From NCBI GenBank assembly GCA_963565915.1, contig OY751489.1:3720001-3784000 (forward strand): a stretch of DNA of 64,000 nucleotides, given 5' to 3'. Positions 33,408 to 44,849 of this stretch are shown in pieces. This DNA comes from Entoloma clypeatum (taxonomy: Eukaryota > Basidiomycota > Agaricomycetes > Agaricales > Entolomataceae). Below the pieces are notes generated by a model. That model did no database searches. It worked only from the letters and a program-made list of their open reading frames with translations, and was not told the DNA's origin. The position numbers and the translations under genes are program-made. Position 1 is the stretch's first letter. Each line of letters starts with the position of its first letter.

Positions 33408-35440
33408 GTTCAATGTGGAGCTTGATTCTGCAATGGAGGAGTGAGATGACCACCAAGCAAAATTAAATTGGATTAGATTGCCCACATCGCTAATTCTTTC
33501 CACCAATCTTTGTTAGTCACGCGATCCAGAACCTGCTCCGCCCTCTCAACTTTGTTCAGTTTGTCTCCAACATATTCCAGAAACTGCTCACGATGGCGGG
33601 TAGCCGCCAGTGTCATGGCGACGTTCGTTTGGAGAAGCCGCGAGATCGAGCAGAAGTGTGACGTCCAGCGAGAGAGAACAGGCAATATCAAAGCCAACAC
33701 CTTCTTGTATGTGACTAACTGCTCAGCCCGGAGCATCCCCAGACAATATGAATGGTTGTTAAACCACTTGACAATATCAGTTGCCTGATCTACGAGGGCC
33801 GCTACCTTGGGATTTGCCTTGTAGTAATCACCAAGCATGAGCGGAACCTGTAAAGAGGTCAATCATGGCACACTCTACGAAATTGTGATCGTTACCTGAT
33901 GACTCCAGCAATCCGCTATCAATGCATGTGGCTTCTCTTCCCTGAGAAGCCTTCGCATCTTCCCACCATCGCCCGCTGCATCCCCACAAGCGCCAATCGG
34001 TTCCAGCCCCAGGACTTCGAGTGCGTCCCATTCAGCTTTCATCTTATCCAGTAGATTTAACCCGGTCTTACAGAGTGCTGACATGTCATACACATTGGTT
34101 AGATGTGCCTAATGTTCCATCGTCAACAACGAACGAAATGAGACCCCAGGGCATGAATTACCTCCCGGTTTGCCGTATACATGAACGCAACAAGATGTTT
34201 TTTACTCAAATCCTTCCAACCGTCCTGTTGTAGAGTCGCATATGCCCCCTGAACACTCTGCTTCAAGGTCCCTTCCATTTTTACCAACTCTCGACTCAGA
34301 ATTTGATCGGATAATTTCTGACGCGTTGGGATGACAGCCCCAGGAATGAATCCATGGAAAAGCTTCTGAACTTCGGGGTCTGTAATTGAATTGAACGACC
34401 AACCCGCCGACACAAACGCACGCAGTAATTGATCCTCAAAGGTGACTTGCTTCGACGGGGGAAAGCTGTGTGCTTTGGCGGCTGTTACTGCAAATTTGGT
34501 TTGTGTCGGTTTGCGAGTAGTTGCTGTTGTATCCAATCGAGTGCGTTTATTTGAGCCTCCCGGGCCATCAGGTGCACTGGAACTAGGAGGATCATCTTCC
34601 TCATCCGGAGTACCCTTCCATTCACGAGCGCGCCGCTTCACCTCCTCAGGGGTAAAGATGCAGTCCAGGAGATGGTTATTGAGTGTGGCAAGCTTTCCAG
34701 TTGTAGCACCAGTAGCGTCTTTCGCTGGGGTTCCCATTCAATTACATCCATTCAATGTTTGATCGACAAGTTTGGCGCACCTTCAGGAAGAAGAAGATCC
34801 TTTGCTCGCACCATCTCGATTGTCCTGGCATCAAACGCTGCCGCTTCATCACGTTCCAGACGCTGAAGGTTATACTTCGTATGATATTTGCAATAGGCTT
34901 TGAAGTGGGTAGAATTAGCCCTCTCGCCTCTGTGGAAGTGGTCCCAATGCCAGGATTTGCTACGCATGATGTTGTGTGAATTCAGAACAACTAGTATGCC
35001 AAAGGTGTGTAGACAAAGGTTAAAAAATGAGTATATTGAATGAAGGGAATTATGACTATGGATTCACCTCAGCGTTTGTTTGTTAACCGCTGAGGTGCAA
35101 GTACGACAAGCACGCAGTATTTGTGCTAGCGCTACGAGGGTCAGGTACACAAAGTGGAGAAGCAGATGATGCCAAAAGGTAAAAAGGTAAAAAACCATGT
35201 GGTTGGGAACAACGATACAGGCACAGACCAAGCCCGAGAGGCGGGAAAAAGGTCAGCTGCATGCTGTGGGTGCCAAGGAGACGGGTACACATGAACCCAA
35301 AATGGGGCCGAGCCAATGCGGAGCCCATTAAGGACTGACCCGACTGACCCGCCGAACTCCCAGATTTGAATTGACTGACCGACTGACCGGTTATAACCCG
35401 GGTTAGTCATTTGAGTTTTGACGGGTCAGTAACAACACTG

Positions 35441-35448
35441 TCGCGAGC
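35441..35448. repeat. hAT target-site duplication, right
   Basis: TCGCGAGC, identical to 20201-20208; directly abuts the right inverted repeat. Confidence 0.9.
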
Positions 35449-35990
35449 GGCGAAGAGTCTACTGCAGGCTCGCGGGTCCTTTCGGTGCTGATGGACAATA
35501 CAACTTTGAAACTTATCTTACCAGCCTCTCACTTCTCCGAGGAGTCGTGGCATCCCGGCTCGCTGCCGACTCTGTCGTGATATCACCAAACCCATGATTT
35601 TCTCAAAGTCCGCAAGTTTTTTTGTTTTTTTTTGTTTGAATGGTGGAATCTATCTCTCATGTCCCATGCCAGCGATTCGGGTCAGGCTCATGACAATGAT
35701 ACTTGTCAAGATTTCTGCATGCGAGCTGCGGCCATAGCGTTGATGGAAATGAGGGTGTCTGTTGATGCTGGAAGCTAGCGGACGGTTGGCCGCAGACTCG
35801 GTAGGATTCTCCAAGTCGACAAGCTTTCTCTCTGAGTTGTTTGTATATGTAAATTGATGGTAGTGATGTGGTTGTTCCTTGTGCATGCCAAGTCTCTCTA
35901 TTTCCGATTCGTTCTGCTTGTTTGCAGTAACCACCACGCTCGTTCACTCCTGCTTCAAAGTAAACAAGAAAGTCGTGTATCACCAGTCCT
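35449..35990. promoter_or_regulatory. Promoter region of the MSB2-like gene
   Basis: 542 bp between the hAT right flank and the ATG at 35991. No gene. A T-rich run lies at about 35615-35640. Host sequence, expected to hold the MSB2 promoter and 5' UTR. Confidence 0.4.
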
Positions 35991-38567
35991 ATGCGCTTTT
36001 CTATTTATCCATTTGTCTCCCTCGCCCTCGTCGTGAGCGCTGCTGATGCTTCCCACTCCTCCTCCTCCCACTCCCATGCACGCCGCTCTCTTTCCAAACG
36101 GACACTCAGGAGGGACATTGGTGAAGGTCTCTTCGCCCCTCTTGGTCAGTCTTCCTCTCGCTCTTTCTCTTCTCGTCCGTTCATCACCACCTCAGTCAAT
36201 CTCCTTCCTGATCTGACCCCGCCCGACGAGGATCCTGGTACGATTACCGTCACCTCACAAACAACCGTCTACACTACCCTCACCTCGTCCTCAACTCCCA
36301 TCACCAGCCTTCTCGGCGCCACATCCTTTCCCCCACGCTCCGCCTCCTCCTCCTCCGCTGCCCCAACTTCAACAAGTAGCGATGGCGGTCTCCTTCCCCC
36401 CCTACTGTCGGGCATCCTGGGGCCGGCCCCATCCACCACACCGGCCCCGACAGCCACTGCTCCATCATCATCCGCCACACCTTCCTCGAGTGCAAACGGC
36501 GGCGGCGGTCTTCTTCCGTCCCTTCTCTCAAGCCTCCTCGCCCCATCCCCCACACCCGCCCCCTCGGCTTCTGGCTCGGCTTCCTCGGCAGCACCCTCAA
36601 GCACCGACGGCGGCCTCCTTCCCCCGTTTCTCTCAAGCATCCTGGCCCCGTCCACTACACCAGTCGCAACGGGTTCTGGCTCCTCGGTAGCACCCTCGAG
36701 CACCAACGGCGGCCTCCTTCCGCCGTTTCTCTCAAGCATCCTGGCCCCGTCCACTACACCAGTCGCAACGGGTTCTGGCTCCTCGGTAGCACCCTCAAGT
36801 ACCAACGGCGGCCTGCTCCCTCCCTTTCTCTCCAGCATTCTCGCACCATCAACCACACCAGCCCCGTCCGCTTCTGGCTCGGCGTCCTCCGCAGCACCAT
36901 CAAGTACTGACGGCGGCCTCCTTCCACCCCTCCTTTCAAGCATTCTGGGACCGGCCCCTTCCTCTACCAATTCCGGCTCTGCATCCTCCGCAGTTCCCAC
37001 AACCAGCCAGGGTGGCCTTCTGCCTCCGCTCCTCTCAGGCATATCCAGCATCCTCGCCCCTCCTTCCAGCTCCGCCTCGGCCCCTCTCGCGTCCAGCACT
37101 ACCGGCTTTCTTCCACCCTTCCTCTCCAGCATCCTCAATCCCCCGCCCTCCTCCTCTGCAAGTCCCTCCTCAACCGACGGTGGTCTATTGCCCAGTGTCA
37201 TCAGCAGCGTTGGATCCATCATCACCAGTGCCCCCTCATCCAGCGCCTCGGTATCCATCTCCATCCCGACAGGCCTCCCCGACAGTTCTACGCTCGGTGC
37301 TCCGTACCCCTCCGGACCAAGCAACACCAGCAGCATCGTCATTAGCTTCCCAACCGTCCTCCCGTCCTCGACCTCTGCCTCTGGTTCCGCCTCCCACTCA
37401 GGCGTCAACGCTACGACCACTCGTCCCAGCACTACCATCTCCGTCAACTCCGACTTCTCCTTCATCCTCACCGAGACCTCGCTGGCGCTCGCGACGATTA
37501 CAACTACTGTCAAACCGACATTAACGAACCCGGACCAAGCGACGACGACGCTCTCCACGCAGAGCGGCCCCGTCCCCGCAACGACGCTGAGCATCGCGCC
37601 CCTGCCCACTGGCATCCCCGCGCGGATATATCCAAGCAACCAGCTCGATCTCGCGCAGGACCTCAAGGGCTTCACGCTCATCTCCATCCTGTTTGACCAG
37701 GCGCTCAACTGGCCGTTCGTCGTGAACAACCAGATCTCGTCTAGCCAAATATTCGGGTATCTCCCCGCGCTCATCGGTGCTGCTCTCAGTGGTGCGTTTT
37801 TACTTCCCTTCAATAATAATAATAACAAAACTGATTACCACCTCACAGAATCCAACGTCAAAACCTGGGTCCTGCAAGTGTACATCCCCACATCGTACCA
37901 ATCCCCCACCGACGCGCTGCAGCTCGGTACGATGTGGCTGGGCTACATCCCCAGCTCCCTCGTGAGCACGCTCGCCGCCGACATCAAAGCCCCCCAATCT
38001 GCGTTCTACACGGGCGTGCCGGACGCCGTTGCGCGTGCGCTTGCGCAGCGCGTCAACTCTGGATTCTCGCTGCTCTCCGTCGCGGACCCGAACCTGTCTT
38101 CGTCGAGCGCGAGCAACGCGCCGAACGCCGGGGCGGGCGGGGGTGGTGGGGCGGGTGCGCAGGCGCGGCAGGACGCGATTGTGGGTGTGGTGAGCGCGAT
38201 TGGGGCGGTGGCGGTGCTTGTGCTTGGGTTCCTTGTGTATAGGTCGTATAAGCGCAAGCAGGAGCTGGCGCATCGGAGGCTTTCGGATGTGGCGGATGTG
38301 GTGGAGGGTGCGCGGCCGGAGGGGAGGGAGTTTGATCAGGATAGTGTGGGCGGGGCGAGGAGGCGGAGCTTTTATTATGCGGAGGATTCGTTGAGGGGGT
38401 GGGAGGCGGAGCAGGGGAGGATGAGCCAGGGTCCGGGAGTGCTGGGGCATGGCGTTGGTGCAAGTGTTAGTTTGGGAGGTGCAGGCGGGATGGTGCAGAG
38501 ACGAGTGCCGATTGCGGGTACACCGATTTCGGCGCCTGTGTTGGGTGCGAATACGATGAATTGGTAG
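35991..38567 (+). CDS. MSB2: MSB2-type signalling mucin (cell-surface sensor)
   Basis: Single-pass mucin of the Msb2/Hkr1 type, which acts upstream of Cdc42/MAPK signalling for surface and osmotic sensing in fungi. The signal peptide is MRFSIYPFVSLALVVSAADA. A Ser/Thr/Pro-rich ectodomain (about residues 100-480) has around nine degenerate repeats of about 33 residues built on GGLLPPFLSSILAPSTTP; two are almost identical at the DNA level (99 bp, about 36615-36812). The conserved membrane-proximal domain follows (KGFTLISILFDQALNWPFVV, QIFGYLPALIGAAL, WVLQVYIPTSYQSP, LGYIPSSLVSTLAADIK, SAFYTGVPDAVARALAQRV), then one TM helix (VSAIGAVAVLVLGFLVYRSY) and a basic cytoplasmic tail ending NTMNW. One intron, 37792-37848; it is 57 bp with no stop, so retention would stay in frame. 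Stop at 38567. Confidence 0.85.
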   Translation: MRFSIYPFVSLALVVSAADASHSSSSHSHARRSLSKRTLRRDIGEGLFAPLGQSSSRSFSSRPFITTSVNLLPDLTPPDEDPGTITVTSQTTVYTTLTSSSTPITSLLGATSFPPRSASSSSAAPTSTSSDGGLLPPLLSGILGPAPSTTPAPTATAPSSSATPSSSANGGGGLLPSLLSSLLAPSPTPAPSASGSASSAAPSSTDGGLLPPFLSSILAPSTTPVATGSGSSVAPSSTNGGLLPPFLSSILAPSTTPVATGSGSSVAPSSTNGGLLPPFLSSILAPSTTPAPSASGSASSAAPSSTDGGLLPPLLSSILGPAPSSTNSGSASSAVPTTSQGGLLPPLLSGISSILAPPSSSASAPLASSTTGFLPPFLSSILNPPPSSSASPSSTDGGLLPSVISSVGSIITSAPSSSASVSISIPTGLPDSSTLGAPYPSGPSNTSSIVISFPTVLPSSTSASGSASHSGVNATTTRPSTTISVNSDFSFILTETSLALATITTTVKPTLTNPDQATTTLSTQSGPVPATTLSIAPLPTGIPARIYPSNQLDLAQDLKGFTLISILFDQALNWPFVVNNQISSSQIFGYLPALIGAALSGAFLLPFNNNNNKTDYHLTESNVKTWVLQVYIPTSYQSPTDALQLGTMWLGYIPSSLVSTLAADIKAPQSAFYTGVPDAVARALAQRVNSGFSLLSVADPNLSSSSASNAPNAGAGGGGGAGAQARQDAIVGVVSAIGAVAVLVLGFLVYRSYKRKQELAHRRLSDVADVVEGARPEGREFDQDSVGGARRRSFYYAEDSLRGWEAEQGRMSQGPGVLGHGVGASVSLGGAGGMVQRRVPIAGTPISAPVLGANTMNW

Positions 38568-40057
38568 ATGGGAGGACTCTTGTGTGTGTGCTTTCTTCTT
38601 ATATCTCGACCCTCGGGTGGCGGGGGGGAGGGGTTTCCTCCCTGCTTCCTATGTCAGGGTTCACGCCGCTCCAACGAGCTTCCCTCCTTTGTCCCCCTTG
38701 CCCCAGCCAAAAAGATTTTTTCATGCATATACAAATATACCTCTGCTTGTCTCTTACTCCTTTTTCTTTTCTCTCCCTGACCTTACCCTCGGGCGCCTTT
38801 CTTGCTGACAGTATTATTCAACCTTTCCTCTTCTTGACATGGGGCTGTGGTAATAGGCTTTGTTGCGAGTAACTTGCTTGATTTATTTATTACTCCACTA
38901 GCAGTAACGATCAGATGCATGCTCTACTTATTGCATACCTTTTTTTAGATTCTACATACTTACAAACCAGCTGCTGTGCATACTAGGCGTTTTCATTTTT
39001 ACCATGTGGTCCTCCCCCCCTCTCCTTAGGCTTTTTTAGAGTATTGTTGCACTGTGTGTGTTGCTGGACAAGCGTCGATTTTTTCCCCCCCCCCTTCCTT
39101 CAGATCTCTTTTTTTCTTCCAAGTAAGGTAAAAAGGCATGGTGTCGAAGACTTGGGATGGACGCGACGCGTTGAACACGTGATGAATCTACTACCATCAT
39201 GATCTTTCGACGCCCCGGTCTGATCTCTCCACCAGAGGTCTTCGAAGATATCGAAAATCACGCACATATGCACACCACCCCCGATCCTTGCATATGCACT
39301 CGGATTCTCTCGGCTGTAGTCAGAGATACAGAGGGTCCATGATTGTTAGATCCGAGCTTGGTAGAGACTACTATCCGCTCATTATGTTTTGGCCGGACCC
39401 ACAGTACGCATGAAGCTTGGGAAGGTTGCATGATAAGTGTGTGCCTAGCCTAGGGCCCTGTTTGGGGGTTTTTGTATTCGTGCTCGTGGTCGCATCTCCA
39501 GGCAGATACCTCCATGAGGACCGATCGTTGCGCTATTGGAAGATCAACATCATCCCCCTTCTTGATAAGTAGGTCAGATTGCACACCGTGACCAAAAATG
39601 TATCACCTCTAGTGTCCAACTAGCGCGTCCCACAGCATTCTGAGACATGTAGCATGACTTTGACAGCACACAATCAAGCGCGGAATCAAGCATATGATCA
39701 TGAAACTCGAGGCCTTGAGGCGCTATGATATATATATATATATATGGCTATTTTGTGCGGTCGAGCGGACGCGAGGGACTCGTCGGCGCTACGTGTCACA
39801 ATCACTACCAAAATGCACTAGTGCAGATGTTGAACGTTGAACATCTGAGCGTTGATCGATACTGATCTCCGGTACACACCTCCGATCCCCCCCACATATG
39901 TATGTACTTGTCTCTCGACTTGAGGCATTGGTCCTATATATAGCGTTGCCAGGCCCCTCCCCCCCCCTCCCCCTAATTACAGTACGACGACCGACCGACG
40001 CCCCTCACTTGCGTCTTGATCTACTTCCCGCCCCTCCCCCCCCTTTTCCTCACGATA
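38568..40057. other. 1.5-kb gene-free stretch
   Basis: No convincing ORF. Contents: MSB2 3' UTR; homopolymer tracts (poly-C around 39084-39095 and poly-T nearby); a GCGACGCG..CACGTGA segment at about 39160-39183; an AT dinucleotide run at about 39726-39745; CT-rich pyrimidine tracts at 39950-39975 and 40024-40050, just before the DUF6534 ATG, typical of basidiomycete core promoters. Otherwise nothing seen. Confidence 0.45.
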
Positions 40058-41766
40058 ATGTCGTCGACGCTGAGTGGGTTGAACCTCATTCTGGGCCCTG
40101 TGCAGGTTGGGTACGCCGTGGCGACGTTTCTGCATGGGTTGATGTCGGTCCAGGTGCGTGACTCGGCTTGGAGCTTTTTTTTTTTCTCCTCCCCGCTCCT
40201 CTCGTCGTTACAAAGGCCGTTGACGCGCAAAATTCTCAGACGTATATATACCTGCAGGACTATCCCAACGACCCGATATCCATGAAGGCTCTGGTAGTCG
40301 CCGTCTGGTGAGTATCCAGTATCTTATCTTATCAGGGGGGGGGAGGTTGATCTGGGGTCTTCTGCCCAGGTTCACCGAGCTGGGCCATCAGCTATGCTGC
40401 TCTCATGCTGTCTACTTCTACACCATAACACAATTCGGGAACTCGCTCTTCCTATTGGCTCCGGCTCCCAAGAGCTTCCAATTTTTCATCATGTTCCATG
40501 GACTCACGACCTTGGTCGTGTCGGTGCGCCCCTCTTCTTCGATTTACAACCCGCCAGTTCTCCCCCTTAACCTACCCCTGTCGTGCTTCCCAGTGGTTCT
40601 TCATCTGTCGCCTGTGGAAAGCCGCGAAAGAACACATCATCGCAGCCGGCCTCGGGCTCGTTATGCTCGCTCGATCGGCGGTCGTCCTTGTAGTCGCAGG
40701 GTTCGCATTCAAAGACAGCACTCTCTTGGACTTTTTTGTACAGAACCGGACTATTTTAACAGCTTCTTTGTTCGTCGGTGAGTGGCCTGGCTGGGTTCTC
40801 GATATGCTGTAGTCTAAAAGAAAACAACATTTCTTCCCCACTCCAAAAGTGACTGTTGGAGAAGTCCTCCTGACTATCTCACTTTGCTATGACCTGTATC
40901 TCCGACGGAATTCGGGGATATATAGGTGAGAGATTTTTGGACTTCTTTTCATGGAAGTAAGAATGTCATTTTTCTCTCAGATCGTGGCCGCCTCTCGTTC
41001 GCTTCGTTATGTGGAGCATCGGTAAGATATGTTCGAAAGAATCCCGCAAAACACGCGATTGAATCGTGATTCCTCACAGCAACTGGTGTCGTGACGAGGT
41101 TCATTTTCTACTCCCGAAACAACTTCGACGTCGTTACTTACGTGACTGCTCCAGTATTCTTGCAATCGTGATGGTTATCTGCGTAGGTCTTGTGTTGGAT
41201 CGCCTTTTTTTGTCACTGGCTGACGCAAAAAAAACGCTGTTACAGTTCCTGACCATGAAATACAACCGTTCGTCTTCTCTCCATCACAATAGTCACCATC
41301 AGACTAATGAAACCGCAGTCGTCTGGCTGGGGATCTTTATACCCCTCTCCCGCTGTGAGTTATCCTGGTTCCCTCTAGAATTTCCGCCGACTGATCATGG
41401 GAACTTGCGGACTAACAGTTTTCGCAATAGCACTCCTTGCATCGTGGGCCCCTTCCTCAAACTCAACACAGCTTTTTGCTAATTTCAATATTAGGCTAAA
41501 CGCCAGAAGCAGCTTGAAAACCATTGATCTATCGAAAATTCAAATGACCGGGGAGTCGCGGACTATCAGCAGTCGTATACCCGACAGGAAGGTGTGTCTT
41601 GTTTTGGTCGGTTTTTGAGTCCGTTACTCCCGTGTTCATGGATCGTTGTGTCTTGTAGGCGGAACCAAATTCTGCCATCCATGTGGTCATTGTGAAGGAA
41701 ACGGTCGGCATGACTCAAGATTCCGCGCTTGATCTGAAGGACAGTGTAATCGATATTACTGTATAA
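40058..41766 (+). CDS. DUF6534-type seven-TM membrane protein, copy 1
   Basis: Start MSSTLSGLNLILGPVQVGYA, then VATFLHGLMSVQ; many introns. Exons continue TYIYLQDYPNDPISMKALVV, FTELGHQLCCSHAVYFYTIT, FGNSLFLLAPAPKSFQFFIM with FHGLTTLVVS, WFFICRLWKAAKEHIIAAGL with GLVMLARSAVVLV, VTVGEVLLTISLCYDLYL, TGVVTRFIFYS, VVWLGIFIPLSR, FAIALLASLNARSSLK and a polar tail with HVVIVKETVGMTQDS ending SVIDITV at 41766. This hydrophobic pattern and the NSLLASLNAR-like block define a large Agaricomycete membrane family of unknown function. Between about 41100 and 41180 the frame that encodes TRFIFYSRNNF meets a stop, while another frame carries the next helix (ILAIVMVIC). Either an unusual intron or a frameshift lies there. 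Confidence 0.72.
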
Positions 41767-41914
41767 TAGTGCTTTTCGACCCTTCAAGGTCATACATACT
41801 CCATACTTTTTACGCTATTAATAAATACATGGAATTATGGAGGGCAAGTGTGTTAACATTTACTACCGCGCTCTAAGGTATGGCATAGGGACAGGAGGCC
41901 AGCCTCAGATAGGT

Positions 41915-43524
41915 TCGGTCTTCCCTGCGATGTCATCGAAATGAGCCGGGTCTTCGGGATCGCCGTTTCCAGCAGTCTCTTTCACTATCACAACGTGGAC
42001 GGGGGACCGTTGATCGGCCTGCGATTTGGACAAATATTATAACAGACTAGTTGGGCAGCTTATAGAATGAGCCGCGTACTTTGTCTGATCTATGACCCGG
42101 CCGAGTGGCACGGGATTCCAGCTCTACTTGGTAGGTATCCGAGGTGTTGCCATCTCTCAGGACCCTTCTGGCACTCATCCTGTGCAAAGTGATTAAAATG
42201 TCGGTCCGCGGCGATGAGTGAGAGACGCACGAGGCTAGATAGGCGATCGCGGTGACTGGTAACCCAAACAAGTTCAGTGACTGGCTTAAAGAAGGCCCGG
42301 GAAGCGCAGATGTACGAGCCTCGTGGTAAAACTATGAATATTCCCAACCAAACTTCTACCGCGAAGCATCAGTCTAGTGTCTTCCGTCTGACATGAACGG
42401 ACAAACCACTGAATGAGGCGACGAAAAACTGCAATCGTATAGGGTAAGTTGGGATTACAGTACGAGATGAAACGTGGGACGCACAGAGATGAGCATCATG
42501 ATTGCCAACACGCTAGATGACGATTTGAATATCCATGATTAGAAGGCGCATAGCCAAAGCTTGAGTCACCTCGTGCTAAGACCAGTCACTAGAATGGAGA
42601 TACATGTGAGTAGGTTATCCCGCCGCATCGTTCAAAGGAGCTTACTGATCCACCACATTGTGAATCGCTCGAAAAGATTGCATGTCCTGCATAGAAATGA
42701 TGCCTGGGGTCTCTTTATGGGGAACGAACGATCCTTCGTACCTGTATATTGGCGATTGCCGTCCGAGGTGCAAATCATGACAAAGAGCCGAAGTCAAACA
42801 TATTTGTGCCACCACCACTGTATGCGAAATACTTGATGAACAGACGTCCGATTTTGTGGAGAGATACTCACCAACAGCCAACGTTACCACCAACACCGTC
42901 CTGGAATTTTGGAGCAATTCTGTGAAGTTCCCACTTATGAAGGCGAACCCTGCAAACACAAACAGGAGAGAAGATCGTGCGAGCACCAAAGCTCCTAGGA
43001 ATGCCGCGATCAATCTCTTTTCTGTGTTCATCAATAGGCGATAGACATAAAACCCCTGTACAAAAGATCTTGGCAGAGTCCAAACAGCAATCAAGGCGAA
43101 GCCACACACCGATATCAATAGCACCGTCAGCCCATGGAAGAGAATGAAAACGCCGGTACTCTTCGGGATGGGCGCGGACAGAAGATTGAAATTGCCAAAT
43201 TGCTCGATGGTATAATAGTGGATGGTATTATTGATGCACATCTGGCTTGCGTTTTCGATCAACCTATGCCCCAAGCATGAAGACACAGACAGGTTTATGA
43301 ACACGGATGAATCAACGACTGACCAGATTGCCGCTACCAAGACCTTTACTTCCATCGGGTCTTCAGGGTGTTCCCGATAGTATAGGTACATCTGTGGACG
43401 CTATGAGTACGGACACGGCAGGCACGTTGAAAGCTCTACTGATAAGTACCTGGACTGAGATTGCGCCAACCAAGTAGGTTGCAACAGAGGACCCAGCCTC
43501 GAGTGGCGACAGAATGGCATCCAT
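41915..43524 (-). CDS. DUF6534-type seven-TM membrane protein, copy 2
   Basis: Start at 43524 (MDAILSPLEAGSSVATYLVG); an intron ending at about 43392 joins to MYLYYREHPEDPMEVKVLVA. Then LGHRLIENASQMCINNTIHY, FGNFNLLSAPIPKSTGVFIL with FHGLTVLLIS, GFYVYRLLMNTEKRLIAAFL with GALVLARSSLLFVF, VVVAQICLTSALCHDLHL, a later block WLGIFIVLPRG, then LITLHRMSARRVLRDG and the polar tail SPVHVVIVKETAGNGDPEDP ending GKTEPI at 41915. The tail matches copy 1 (HVVIVKET), so the two are homologues. They are convergent, with stops 148 bp apart. Splicing between 42060 and 42640 was not fully resolved, so an internal defect is possible. Confidence 0.68.
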
Positions 43525-44849
43525 GTTCAGCGAACGATCCGTTAGTGCCCACGAAGAGCCAAAGCAGAGAAGAGTTTTTTTTTTTTTCTCTCGTGGTAGT
43601 GGTGACTTTTTGTCACATACTTAAATAAATGAGTTATATATAGCTACATGTTATCTTCTTTGATTTTGATGCATGCAAGTCCGATTCGCGGTCGCGTGGA
43701 ACTCCATTTCGTAATTTCATCAAAATGCCAAGAGACTCGGAGAAGCAGAACCACCCGCCCAGTCCTTTGACATTCGTCACTTTGGTGATATATATGGCCA
43801 GAGAAACCCTCCGATGTTGGCAGTGCAAATCATGAGAAACAAGACAAGAAGGGTTCAAGAGAACGATTGGCTAAAGTCTCAGCAGCTGATTGCGATCGAT
43901 TTCGAAGCGTTGAAATGGTAGCAAAGGGATGGGAACCGTGGCATGGGTTTCCGGAAGATTGATATCAGGCTACAGAAATAGTAAGTATCAGGGATGATCG
44001 ATGGAGCAGGACGACATGCCAGTGAGTATCTATGTAGGGCTTAGCTTTGAGAGGACCTGTATGCAGGTCTCCATTATCCGTCGCTATTCTACATGCAGGT
44101 ACGACGAGTCGCGGAAACTTGGCAAAAAAACCATTTATGAAATTCAAACCGTGGTTCTGACTCGCGAAAGTGTAGTTGCGAAACACTGACGGTTGACGTG
44201 GGCCCGGTTTGGGCGATGCGCACACCGGTGACCGTTGCGGTTAACTTCCCTCTTCGAGTCCACATAGATGGTCACTTCAAAGCTTCATAATAAATCAGCT
44301 TCACGTATCGTTCGGACGTACTTAATTATGGACAGATCGAAAGATGAACAAGGGATCATGATGATTGTGAAAGGTTCCGATATCGGATGGATATTTGCAT
44401 TATATCTCTAAATCGGAACATGCATCTAGGGGAAGTTTGCGTCATATGTACCCCACTTCGACTTCGGCTCCGTCGTCCTCATGCAGAGCTCCAAGTTCTT
44501 CGACCCTGCGGACCCAGGACATCGTTCAAATTCAAGGGAGAATCTCCTTCCCACACAACGCCCAAATTCGTGGAACAGCTCTTTCCATGGGTTTCCGGAG
44601 AAAAGCTGGCATCCGCGGACATGTCAGAGTCGTGGATCTTAAGCTTCATCAACTCCTACTATTGGAATTCTCAGAAAAGGGAATGGCCTCCATCGTATGC
44701 CTCTTCCGCTCGTCTTTGGAAAACGATGTTGCCGGGCACACAGCGCTCCGCTCTGCAACGTTATCATATCACAGAGCCTGGTCTTCAAGCTAGCTTCAAG
44801 AGCATTCTGGCGTTGCCTGCGAAAATCTAGGCCTTACATTTTTCCATGG
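43525..44849. other. Gene-free stretch upstream of DUF6534 copy 2, with possible relic
   Basis: Contains the promoter of DUF6534 copy 2 (T-rich run at about 43575-43588). From about 44395 to 44830 plus-strand frames stay open without homology that I can name (one reads PHFDFGSVVLMQSSKFFDPA); this may be an eroded gene start belonging to the oxygenase relic that follows. Confidence 0.35.

Larger units (their letters stand above)
20360..34967 (-). pseudogene. hAT transposase gene (BED-like finger, DUF659, C-terminal dimerisation), split by two retrotransposons
   Basis: Exons read on the minus strand: 34781-34967, 34162-34724, 33896-34108, 33486-33847, then 33408-33427 continuing (after Copia-2) at 27615 down to 27173, 27115 down to 26618 continuing (after Copia-1) at 20701-20651, and 20360-20599. 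Summed lengths are divisible by three (about 858 codons) and I saw no other lesion. Features: WDHFHRGERANSTHFKAYC with H..H/C pairs (BED-like), GWSFNSITDPEVQKLFHGFI (DUF659 start), LIADCWSHQVPLMLGDYYK, VLALILPVLSRWTSHF, HIEPLAIVVNVAQQ, and the hAT C-terminal block LLSFVPNSASVEHLFSSMGD. The tail is acidic, ending FYELLTQLD. Non-functional as it stands, because each insertion interrupts an exon. Confidence 0.85.
20209..35440 (-). mobile_element. hAT DNA transposon, 15.2 kb because of two nested copia insertions
   Basis: Both ends carry the same 19-bp terminal inverted repeat, CAGTGTTGTTACTGACCCG at 20209-20227 and its complement at 35422-35440. They are flanked by a perfect 8-bp target duplication TCGCGAGC (20201-20208 and 35441-35448), as expected of hAT elements. 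Subterminal tracts hold many short copies of ACTGACC or GGGTCAG at each end, likely transposase-binding repeats. Subtracting the two copia elements with one target duplication each leaves about 3.5 kb, a normal size for an autonomous hAT. The coding strand is minus. Confidence 0.93.

Noticed and set aside
36269..37828. 519-codon open frame antisense to the MSB2-like gene
   Set aside because: It mirrors the Ser/Pro/Gly-rich repeats of the sense gene; repeat composition removes stops on the other strand. No domain and no introns of its own.
37800..38450. Antisense frames in the GC-rich 3' half of MSB2
   Set aside because: GC-driven shadows of the membrane-proximal domain and cytoplasmic tail; low-complexity Arg/Pro/His-rich products.
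39726..39745. AT dinucleotide run as an origin or promoter
   Set aside because: Simple repeat in a gene-free stretch without supporting signals.
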